Assembly: GCF_042665255.1 (NCBI RefSeq) | Contig: NZ_JBHTCD010000038.1 | Source of the DNA: Insolitispirillum peregrinum | Lineage (GTDB): Bacteria; Pseudomonadota; Alphaproteobacteria; Rhodospirillales; Rhodospirillaceae | Strand: one strand, 5' to 3' | Length of the DNA: 42,474 nucleotides | In this document: piece by piece, positions 6,857 through 14,800 of the stretch | Layout of the letters: each line of letters begins with the position of its first letter | Position numbering within the stretch: position 1 is the stretch's first letter | Program-made: the position numbers and the translations under genes | Notes under the pieces: model-generated | What the model was told of the DNA's origin: nothing | Databases searched by the model: none | What the model saw: only the letters and a program-made list of their open reading frames with translations

Positions 6857-7936
6857 TCAGCACTCGGACAGCAGCAAACCCTGCCATGCCTCTTCCGGCG
6901 TCTGCTGCCACAGCGGGAACAGACGGGTCAGCAGGGCCTGGGCCTCCTTGTTGCTGCGCAGGATATAGTCCTTGTTGTCGGGGAACTGCTCGGCGCGCCA
7001 CTGACTGATCAGGATGCGCCCGACCAGACGGGCGAGCAGGAAATCCATCAGCAAGGCGCACTCTTCGGGCAGAAGCGGTGTCACCTCCACAAAGCCAGCC
7101 ACCACGATTTTCAGCGCCCGCAGCGGGTCCTCCAGCTCCAGTTGATAGGATGCCGCCACCGCCAGTTCACTCAGCAACGGCCCGTAGATCATGTCACCGA
7201 AATCCAGCACACCGCAAATCTGCTCCGGGTCTGTCGGCGAGACCACCGTATTGGTGCGGGACAGATCGTTATGGATCACCTGCTGCCGCAGGCTGGACAG
7301 GCGGGGATGAACCTCGCTGCGGAACCGTTCCATCACCGCGCTCAACATGGCGATGACCTGCGGATCATGCTGGTGAGCCATCAGCTCGTCGAGGTGGCCA
7401 ATCTTGCACAAGTCCCACAGGTTCAGCCGTCCCATCGCCGGATGCTGAAAGCCTTGCAGCCCCTTGCCGACCAGCGCCACCGTGCGCCCGACCGAACGAC
7501 GCAGGCGGTCGGTGACCGGATGCAGCAGCGCCGGTTCACCCTCGACATAGCTGTAACAGCGGCCCCGCACCGCTTCGCCCGACGGCAGGGTCAGGCGAAA
7601 GATCGCCGCCCCGTCCAGCGTCAGGCGCGGCAGCGGCAGTGCCAGCTCCAAAGCCTGCGGTGACAGATGGTCAAGCACCCGCACCTGCATGTCGGCATCT
7701 TCATCCGGCTCGATCGGGTTGATCAGCTTCAGCACCCAGCGCGAGCCATCGCTGGCGGTCAGGCGGTAATTGGTATCGCGCTCGCCGGACAGCAGCTTGA
7801 CCGACACCTCCATCCCGTACACATCACGCGCAATCCTCACCGCGTCGTCCGGGTTGACGGCAGGCGGTGGCGTTTCAAACAGGGGGCGCGCTAGTGACAG
7901 CAGGCCGGGACAGGCGGACGAAGACGGTGTGTCCAT
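6857..7936 (-). CDS. APH-like kinase, hydroxylysine-kinase-type
   Basis: 359 residues of the aminoglycoside phosphotransferase/choline kinase fold. Visible motifs are the nucleotide-binding SGERDTNYRL and WVLKLINP, catalytic HNDLSRTN and metal-binding LDFGD. The closest known role by style and by pairing is hydroxylysine kinase (HYKK/AGPHD1) or a related small-amine kinase, not antibiotic resistance. It is first in a two-gene operon with the class III enzyme. ATG 7934-7936 has AAGGA upstream. The start lies 41 bp from a perfect palindrome that also serves the divergent GntR gene, so this operon is probably GntR-controlled. The substrate could also be ethanolamine or another amino alcohol. Confidence 0.75.
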   Translation of the reverse strand: MDTPSSSACPGLLSLARPLFETPPPAVNPDDAVRIARDVYGMEVSVKLLSGERDTNYRLTASDGSRWVLKLINPIEPDEDADMQVRVLDHLSPQALELALPLPRLTLDGAAIFRLTLPSGEAVRGRCYSYVEGEPALLHPVTDRLRRSVGRTVALVGKGLQGFQHPAMGRLNLWDLCKIGHLDELMAHQHDPQVIAMLSAVMERFRSEVHPRLSSLRQQVIHNDLSRTNTVVSPTDPEQICGVLDFGDMIYGPLLSELAVAASYQLELEDPLRALKIVVAGFVEVTPLLPEECALLMDFLLARLVGRILISQWRAEQFPDNKDYILRSNKEAQALLTRLFPLWQQTPEEAWQGLLLSEC

Positions 7937-7977
7937 GGGAGAATGTCCTTGCAGCAGGCTCTTTGACAGCAGATGAG

Positions 7978-7993
7978 ATATGATGCATCATAT
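7978..7993. promoter_or_regulatory. Perfect 16-bp palindromic operator for the GntR regulator
   Basis: ATATGATGCATCATAT is a perfect palindrome placed between the kinase operon and the divergent GntR gene, the usual site for an FCD-type GntR dimer. That this regulator binds it is inference from position and symmetry. Confidence 0.7.
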
Positions 7994-8041
7994 TTTGAAA
8001 CACGCAAGCCCCCATATGTTTCTTCTGCCCAAGGTGCCCCG

Positions 8042-8710
8042 ATGACCAATGGCCTGCACACCATCGAACACGAGAACCTGTCGAGCAAAGTCTATGGGGC
8101 GCTGTGTGATGCCATCATCAAGGGGCAATTCCAGCCCGGCGACCGGCTGAAAATCCGCGATCTGGCGCAGACTCTGGGGACCAGCGTCACGCCGGTGCGC
8201 GATGCAATCCTGCGCCTGACCCATGACGAGGCGCTGATTTTCCTGTCACCCCGGGATATCCGTATCCCGATGATCAGCCGCGCCCGCTATCTGGAAATCC
8301 GCACCATCCGCCTGCGGCTGGAATCGCTGGCCGCCGAGACTGCCGCCCAACGCATCACCGAAGATGACCTCGCCCGCCTGCAAGACCTGATCGAACGCAA
8401 CGAGCAGGCCCTGAGCAGCAGCAACACCGCGCTGGGGCTGGAGCTGAATCAGGCCTTTCATTTTGAATTGCCGGCCATCGCCCAAATGCCGGTGCTGTAC
8501 GGCACCCTGCGCCGCCTGTGGCTGCAGATGGGGCCACTGGTGGCCAGCGCCTACAGCGCCGGGGGGCGGACGATGATTGATCCCCATTATCCGCTGCTCA
8601 CCGCGCTGAAAAACCGCGACCCTGCCGCCGCCGCCGCCGCCATTCAGGCCGACATCCTCAGCGGCGGTGAGCACATTTTGCACAGCAGTGCCTTTTCGGA
8701 CCGGGAGTAG
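8042..8710 (+). CDS. GntR-family regulator, FCD subfamily
   Basis: 222 residues. The N-terminal winged helix is recognisable (VYGALCDAIIKGQFQPGDRL, then LAQTLGTSVTPVRDAI, LSPRDIRIP). The C-terminal all-helical FCD-type ligand domain carries IRLRLES, FHFEL and the final helices that supply metal/ligand residues in this family. I chose ATG 8042 because AAGGTG precedes it; an upstream in-frame ATG at 7973 would put the operator palindrome inside the coding region. Divergent from the kinase/aminotransferase operon, so it most likely senses that pathway's substrate. It is followed by a dispersed palindrome that may act as terminator. Confidence 0.85.
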   Translation: MTNGLHTIEHENLSSKVYGALCDAIIKGQFQPGDRLKIRDLAQTLGTSVTPVRDAILRLTHDEALIFLSPRDIRIPMISRARYLEIRTIRLRLESLAAETAAQRITEDDLARLQDLIERNEQALSSSNTALGLELNQAFHFELPAIAQMPVLYGTLRRLWLQMGPLVASAYSAGGRTMIDPHYPLLTALKNRDPAAAAAAIQADILSGGEHILHSSAFSDRE

Positions 8711-8746
8711 ACCAGCGTGCGTTACACATGACTCAGGCACGCTGGT
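8711..8746. repeat. Dispersed palindrome family A, copy 1
   Basis: ACCAGCGTGC (8711-8720) pairs with GCACGCTGGT (8737-8746), followed by TTTAAC. A near-identical element lies at 26383-26424, so this is a dispersed repeat, here immediately after the GntR stop, probably working as a terminator. Confidence 0.75.
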
Positions 8747-8764
8747 TTAACATTGTTATGTGCC

Positions 8765-8809
8765 GCAGTGACGATGCGCAAAACCGGTTCCCACTTTTGC
8801 GCTCACTGC
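8765..8809. repeat. Dispersed palindrome family B, copy 1
   Basis: Nested stems GCAGTGA/TCACTGC and GCGCAAAA/TTTTGCGC around CCGGTTCCCAC. The core matches (reverse complement) the elements at 37428-37528, whose core is GTGGGAACCGGTTTT. This type of palindrome is common between alphaproteobacterial genes. Confidence 0.75.
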
Positions 8810-8816
8810 TCTGGAT

Positions 8817-9719
8817 CTACCCCCGCACCTCGGCCAGCACCGCCATCCCGCGCAGCCACAGTTCGGCATAGGCATCTTCGGTCATATAGGCAGCGTGGGT
8901 GGTCAGGGTGACGTTTTCCAGCGCCGGATAGGGCGAGCCGGGCTGTAACGGTTCCTGCGGGAACACATCCAGCGCCGCATGACCAATCTGCCCGCTGGCG
9001 AGGCCCGCCAGCAAGGCCCCCTCCTCCACCAACCCGGCACGGGCGGTGTTGACCAGCACAAAGCCCGCACGCGGCAAAGCCAGATGCTCGGCAGTCAGCA
9101 GGTTGCGGGTATGGTCGTTCAGTGACAGGTGCAGCGACACCACATCCGCCCCGCGCAAGGCGGCGCGCAGATCGGGCTGATACCACGGCAGATCGCGCGG
9201 GGTGCGGTTCCAGCCCACCACCTCCATCCCCAACCCCTGCGCCAACCCGGCAAAGGTGGTGCCGATCCCGCCCAGACCGATCACCGCCACCCGGCGGCCT
9301 TTCAACTGCGTTCCGCCGATCGGGTCCCAGCGGCCTGCACGCAGGTCACGGTCCATGCGGGCGATGTTGCGCACGGCAGAAAACAGCAGGGCCAAAGCAT
9401 GTTCAGCCACCGCCTGATCGCCATAGCCGGGAACGATGCGGATACTGACCCCGCGCCGTTCAGCGTCGGCAAGGTCGATATAGCTGCCAACGCCGGTCCC
9501 CATGTACACCACATGGCGCAGGCTGGGGCAGGCATCAAACACCGAGGGCGGCACCACCGTATGTTCGACCAGCAGAACCTCTTGCCCCTGACAAAGCGTT
9601 TTCAGCTCGTCTTCGGATGGCGTGCCATCGTTGACCGTCAAGCCAGCCGGAACAATCAGGCCACGCCGCGCCATCACGGCACGCAATTCCGGGGTGCAGT
9701 CGACGAGAATGGCCTTCAT
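8817..9719 (-). CDS. D-isomer 2-hydroxyacid dehydrogenase
   Basis: 300 residues. NAD-binding GLGGIG, then the catalytic triad: Arg in NTARAGLVEE, Glu in DVFPQEP and His in TTHAAY. The family interconverts D-2-hydroxyacids and 2-oxoacids in the cytoplasm. No substrate-specific motif lets me separate glyoxylate/hydroxypyruvate reductase from phosphoglycerate dehydrogenase-like members; it lacks the C-terminal ACT domain of SerA. It is on the same strand as the glycosyltransferase upstream, but a strong hairpin separates them. ATG 9717-9719 has AAGGAC upstream, which overlaps that hairpin. Confidence 0.85.
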   Translation of the reverse strand: MKAILVDCTPELRAVMARRGLIVPAGLTVNDGTPSEDELKTLCQGQEVLLVEHTVVPPSVFDACPSLRHVVYMGTGVGSYIDLADAERRGVSIRIVPGYGDQAVAEHALALLFSAVRNIARMDRDLRAGRWDPIGGTQLKGRRVAVIGLGGIGTTFAGLAQGLGMEVVGWNRTPRDLPWYQPDLRAALRGADVVSLHLSLNDHTRNLLTAEHLALPRAGFVLVNTARAGLVEEGALLAGLASGQIGHAALDVFPQEPLQPGSPYPALENVTLTTHAAYMTEDAYAELWLRGMAVLAEVRG

Positions 9720-9731
9720 GGCAAAACGTCC

Positions 9732-9765
9732 TTATGGCAGGGGGCAAATGATCCCCCTACCATAA
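9732..9765 (-). terminator. Hairpin between glycosyltransferase and dehydrogenase
   Basis: TTATGG-C-AGGGGG (9732-9744) pairs with CCCCCT-A-CCATAA (9753-9765), 12 pairs with one mismatch. On the minus strand it follows the glycosyltransferase stop and is followed by GTTTT. Its distal arm overlaps the AAGGA ribosome binding site of the dehydrogenase, so it may terminate the giant-gene operon and also mask that site. Confidence 0.6.
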
Positions 9766-9782
9766 CGGACAGTCAGCAGAAT

Positions 9783-11786
9783 TTAGCCCTGAAAAAGCCG
9801 GTTATCCGGCGGAATCGGCCGGAAACGGTGACGTTTCTGCAACTGCTCGCGCCACCAGCCTTCGTAATCGTCGAGGGTCTGGATTTCCAGCTCTTCGTGC
9901 TTCACGCTGCTGCCGACATCCAGATAAACATCCAGATTGCGCAGGTCGGGCTGCGGCAGGGTGCCATTGACATGGGCCTGCCACATGCGGCGATAGTGCT
10001 GTTCCAGCTCGGCGATCAGGATTTGCGGACTGAACAGGGTGCAGGTGTCGCGGTTGGCCTTCAGCCGGTCGCGCAGGGCCTGTAACGCCGCCTGGTCCCG
10101 ACCCAATTCGACCGCCTTGTCGAGGAATTCATCCTCGGTGGTTGCCACCAGTTCGGGCAAGCCCGCGGCCTGCAGCAGGCTGCCGCACACCCGCGAGGCA
10201 AACGAGCGGCCACTGTAGGTCAGCACCGGTACTCCCATCCACAGGGCATCCGAGGCAGTGGTATGGGCACCATAGGGGGTGGTATCGAGGAACAGGTCGG
10301 CCAGCGGATAACGGGCCAGATGCTCGGGGTTCGGCAGCTTGGCGGCAATGATGATCCGGTCGGCACTGATGCCACGCTGGGCGGCATGGTCGATCAGACG
10401 CTTGTCGTTGACCTCGGTGCTGCCCAGCAACCACAGCACGCTGTCCGGCACCATCCCCAGAACGGTCAGCCAGCGGTCAAAGGTGAAGCGGGTGATCTTG
10501 TGGCTGCCGTTAAAGCAGCAATAGACCACCTTGTCCTCCGGCAGTCCGGCATCGGCGCGGGTATACACCTTGTCGCTGACCTTCCGCTTGCGGTTGGTCG
10601 GCTGATAACATGGCACCCGCACCACCTGTTCGGAATAGTATTTTTCGGAGTCGGCGGGGATGATCCACTCGTCAGCGACAATGTAATGATGGTAGGGGCT
10701 GCCCATGGTCCCCGGATAGCCCAGCCAGTTGACAATCACCGGCGCCGGACGGCTGGCAATCACCTTGGTGCGGCCTTCGCGGGTATAGCCGTTGAGGTCA
10801 ACCAGAATGTGGATGCCATCGGCGGCGATCCGCTGGGCGGCGGCGGCATCGTCCATCAGGCTGACGTCGACCCAGTGATCGGCAGTCTCCTTGAATCCGC
10901 CGTGCAGAGGATCAGTCTCCGACGCCTGCGGGCCGCAGTAATAGGCATGGACCTCGACCGCCGAGCGGTCGTGCAGGGCCAGCACTTCGGCCAGCAGGTG
11001 GCCCAGCGCATGTTCACGGAAATCCGAGCACAGATAGCCGATCTTCAGGCGTACCGGTTTCTGTTCCACCAGCGGCCACTGGTCCATCGCCTGTGGCGGT
11101 GTGCCGACGTCCAGCAGGTTATAGTTCCATGCCATCGCCAGATGCAGCATCGGGTCGTCGGTATAGGCCGCGGCCGACAGCGGCGACATGCCCGCCATCA
11201 GCGTCTTTTGATCAACCCGGTCCCACGGGGACACCACCGGCCACTTGCATTGCCGTTGACGCAGCGACAGCCAGTGCTGGGCGACCTCGCGCTGGCGCGG
11301 GTCGATTTCCAGACTCTGGCGCAGCATGTCTTCGGCGGACTCTTCCTCGTTGGTCGCTTCCAGCGTGCGGGCAATCTGGTTCAGCGCGGTGGTCTTGTAG
11401 GTGATGCCGCCGCCGTTGATCTGCGGCAGCTTGCTCAGCACCGCCGACCACTGCACCACCGCCATGCCGATGGCACCAGTGCGTTCGTACAGACGCCCCA
11501 TGTTGATGTAGGGCGGCATGAAGTCGGCATTGAGGGCAATCGCCCGTTCCAGGCATTCCCTGGCCGGTTGCAGCTTGCCGAGATCGGACAGCACCACCGA
11601 GTAGTTGAACAACACCGCATAGAGCAGCGGATTGTCGGGGTTCTGCTGGATCCACGAGGCATACAGCAGTTCCACCGACGCATCCTGACCACTCGCCTTC
11701 ATCGTTTCGGCAGTCTTGATCAGGTCAAAAACGCTAAAGCCACGCGCCATGGAACGGATAACGGAAGGCGCTAAAACATCAGTCAT
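9783..11786 (-). CDS. TPR-GT41 (OGT/SPINDLY-type) O-glycosyltransferase
   Basis: 667 residues. Residues about 30-180 form TPR-like helices (NPDNPLLYAVLFNYSVVL, AIALNADFMPPYINMGRLY). Residues 245-640 are the two Rossmann lobes of family GT41. Key blocks: GYLCSDFREHALGHL with H259 aligning to human OGT His498, DLNGYT (330-335), WLGYPGTMG, CFNGSHK with K430 aligning to OGT Lys842 (UDP-binding), and DTTPYGAHTT (501-510). GT41 enzymes transfer a sugar from a nucleotide donor to Ser/Thr (or Asn in the HMW1C branch) of cytoplasmic proteins. No signal peptide. It starts 30 bp after the stop of the 3037-residue Ser/Thr-rich repeat protein on the same strand, with no terminator visible between, so the two are probably cotranscribed and the repeat protein is the obvious candidate acceptor. 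Donor and acceptor are inferred. Confidence 0.9.
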   Translation of the reverse strand: MTDVLAPSVIRSMARGFSVFDLIKTAETMKASGQDASVELLYASWIQQNPDNPLLYAVLFNYSVVLSDLGKLQPARECLERAIALNADFMPPYINMGRLYERTGAIGMAVVQWSAVLSKLPQINGGGITYKTTALNQIARTLEATNEEESAEDMLRQSLEIDPRQREVAQHWLSLRQRQCKWPVVSPWDRVDQKTLMAGMSPLSAAAYTDDPMLHLAMAWNYNLLDVGTPPQAMDQWPLVEQKPVRLKIGYLCSDFREHALGHLLAEVLALHDRSAVEVHAYYCGPQASETDPLHGGFKETADHWVDVSLMDDAAAAQRIAADGIHILVDLNGYTREGRTKVIASRPAPVIVNWLGYPGTMGSPYHHYIVADEWIIPADSEKYYSEQVVRVPCYQPTNRKRKVSDKVYTRADAGLPEDKVVYCCFNGSHKITRFTFDRWLTVLGMVPDSVLWLLGSTEVNDKRLIDHAAQRGISADRIIIAAKLPNPEHLARYPLADLFLDTTPYGAHTTASDALWMGVPVLTYSGRSFASRVCGSLLQAAGLPELVATTEDEFLDKAVELGRDQAALQALRDRLKANRDTCTLFSPQILIAELEQHYRRMWQAHVNGTLPQPDLRNLDVYLDVGSSVKHEELEIQTLDDYEGWWREQLQKRHRFRPIPPDNRLFQG

Positions 11787-11816
11787 ACCAGAACTCTCTC
11801 TTCAGGCACCCGTGGA

Positions 11817-14800
11817 TCAGGCATAGGCCCGTTGCAGGGCGGCAAGGTCTTCAGCGGACAGCCCGGCCAGCGTGTCAGACGAGATATAATCAATCTGCGT
11901 TGCGCTCAGGGCGTCCAGCTGGGTTTCAGTCAGGTTGGACAGGAAGGTGGTTCCCAGTCCGGCCATGGTGGTGGTGGTCATCCCGCTCAGCTGCACGCCG
12001 CTCAGGGACTGGGCCGTCGTTTCAGACAGTCCGTCCAGCTGGGCGTGGCTCAGACCCGCAATCTGCGTCGAGGTCAGAACCGACAACTGACTGGTGGTCA
12101 GGGCATTCAGCTCTGTGGCGGTAAAGGCCCCCATCTGGGTTTCGCTCAGCGCCGCCATCTGGCTGGTGGTCAGCGACAGCACCTGAGCCACACTCAGCGA
12201 GCGCAGTTGCAGGCGCACCAGACCGGCCAGCTGGGTGGCGGTCAGTGAAGCAATATCCGTGCTGTCCAGTTCAGACAGGGCGGTGGTGGTCAGGCTGCCG
12301 ATCTGGGTCGAGGTCAGACCGGCCATCTGGGTCATGGTCATCGCATCAATCTGCGAGGTGGTCAGACCCGAAATGCCATAGGTGGACAGGGCCGAAATCT
12401 GCGTCGCACTCAGCGCCGAGAACTGGGTGGTGCTCAGCGCCGCCACCTGCGTTGCGGTCAGACCGCTCAGTTCGGTGGTGCTCAGCAGGCCGATCTGGGT
12501 GGTGGTCAGGGCCTGCATCTGGGTCGCGGTCAGACCAGCCACCCCGGTTGCCGACAGGCTGGTGAACTGGGCGGTGCTCAGCGACGAAATCTGCGTCGCT
12601 GTCAGCCCGCTGACCGCCGTTGCCGTCAGGGCGGCAATCTGGCTGGTGCTCAACGCCGCCAACTGGGTGTTGCTCAGCTCGGCAACCTGCGCTGCCGTCA
12701 GACCGGACAGACCGGTGGTGGACAGGGCCTGCAACTGGGTGGTGGTCAGGGCATCAATCTGGCTATCGCTCAGCGTGGCAATCTGCGTCGAGGTCAGGGC
12801 ATCCAGTTCATTCACCGCCAAATGACTGATCTGGGTGGTGGTCAGACTGCTGATCTGGGTGGTGGTCAACGCCGCCACGCCGGTATCAGACAGGCTCTGC
12901 CACTGGGTGGTGGTCAAGGCCGCCAGCGTGGTGGTGCTCAGGCTGGCAATGGTACTGGTGGCCAGAGCCCCGATTTCAGTGGTGGTCAGCGCCGCCAGCT
13001 GGGTTCTGGTCAGCGTTTCAATCTGCGTCGCCGTCAGGCCCGCTGCGCCGGTGGTGGACAGGCTGGCAATCTGGGTGACATTCAGCACCGCCATCTGGGT
13101 GGTGGTCAGACTGCTGACCTGCGCCGCCGTCAGCCCCTTCAGGGTGGTGGCACTCAGATTTTCCATCTGGGTGGTGGTCAGGCTGGCAATCTGGGTGGTG
13201 GTCAGCGCCGCCGCCTGCGCCGCGCTCAGCGCCGCCAGTTGCTTGGTGCTGATTTCACCCAGCTGGGTGACCGTCAGCGCCGAAATGGCGGTGGTCGACA
13301 GCGAGGCAACCTGCGTGGTGGTCAGGGTTTCGAGCTGGGTCTGGGTCAGCGACGCCGCCTGTTCAGCGGTCAGTCCGGACATCTGGGTGGCATTCAGCGA
13401 CGCCAGTTGGGTAGTGGTCAGGCTGGCCAACTGATCGGTGGTCAAGGCCGCAACACCGGTGGTGGTCAGGCCATCAAGCTGGGTGATGGTCAGCGAGGCA
13501 ACCTGAGTGGTGCCAAGCTCTGCCACCTGCGTTTTGGTCAGCGCGCCAATCTGGGTCGAAGTCAACGCCGCCAGTTGGGTCGAGGTCAACGCCGCCAGTT
13601 GGGTTCCGGTCAGGCCGGTCATCGCGCTGGTCGACAGCCCCGCCATCTGGGTTGCGCTCAGCACGCCCAGCTGGGTGGTGCTGAGGGCCGCAATCTGCGT
13701 CTGCGTCAGGCCACTGAGTTCAGTCGAGGTCAACAGGCCCAACTGGGTGGTGCTGAGGCTGTTCAACTGGGTGGTGCCAAGCGCACCAATCTGGGTCGAG
13801 GTCAGGGCGGTCAACTGGCGGGTGCTGAGGGCGGCCAGTTCGGTCACCGTCAGGCCACTGACGGCGGTGGTGGTCAGCGCACTGATCTGGGTGGTGGTCA
13901 GCGCGGCCAGTTGGGTGGTGGTAAAGGCCGCCAGCTGGGTATCGCTCAGCCCCTTGATCTCGGTGGTGGTCAACGACGCAACCTGCGTCGCCGTCAGCGC
14001 CGAAACCTGGGCGGTGGTCAGATAGGAAATGGTGGTGCTGGTCAGCTGTTGCAGTTGGGTGGTGGTCAGCGACGACAGCTGGGTCACCGTCAGGGCAGTA
14101 ATCTGGGTCTTGTTCAGCGCCGCCAGTGCCGTCGCGGTCAGCGACGACAACTGGGTGGTGGTCAGCACGGCAATCTGGTCCGGGGTCAGGCCATCAATGG
14201 CATCCGAACTCAGGGCCCCCAACTGGGTCGAGGTCAGTTGCGACACCTGAGTGGTGGTCAGCGCCGCCACCTGCGTTTCGGTCAGCCCGGCCAGAGCGGT
14301 GGTGCTGAAGGCCGTCAGTTCGGTCGAGGTCATCGCCGCAACCTGGGTCTTGCTGAACGCTGCCATCTGGGTCGCCGTCAGCGCCCCCAACTGGGTGGTG
14401 GACAACGCCGCCAGTGTGGTGGTGGTCAGGTTGTTGATCGCGGTGGAACTGAGGGCGGCAATCTGGGAGGTTGACAGCGCCGCCAACTGGGTGGCGGTCA
14501 GCGACGACAGTTGCGTCGCCGTCAGGCCGGTGATTTCAGTGGTGGTCAGCGACGACAGCTGTGTTGCGCTCAGCACGGCAATCTGGGTGGTGGTCAGGGC
14601 CGAAATCTGGGTCGAGGTGAAGCCCTGCAACTGGGTGGTGGTCAGCGACGACAGCTGAGTGGTGGTCAGGGCGGCAATCGAGCTGGTCGACAGCGCCGCT
14701 GCCGCCGTTGAACTGAGCGCAGTCAACTGGGTCGAGGTCAATTGCCCCAGCTGGGTGGTGGTCAGACCAGCCACACCGGTCGCCGACAGGGCCGCCAGTT

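Noticed and set aside
5597..7663. 688-codon plus-strand open frame
   Set aside because: Antisense to the aminotransferase and kinase genes, whose motifs are intact; the open frame reflects GC-rich codon bias.
6857..7936. Aminoglycoside resistance gene
   Set aside because: The APH fold is shared by many small-molecule kinases; the pairing with a class III PLP enzyme and the sequence style favour amine catabolism.
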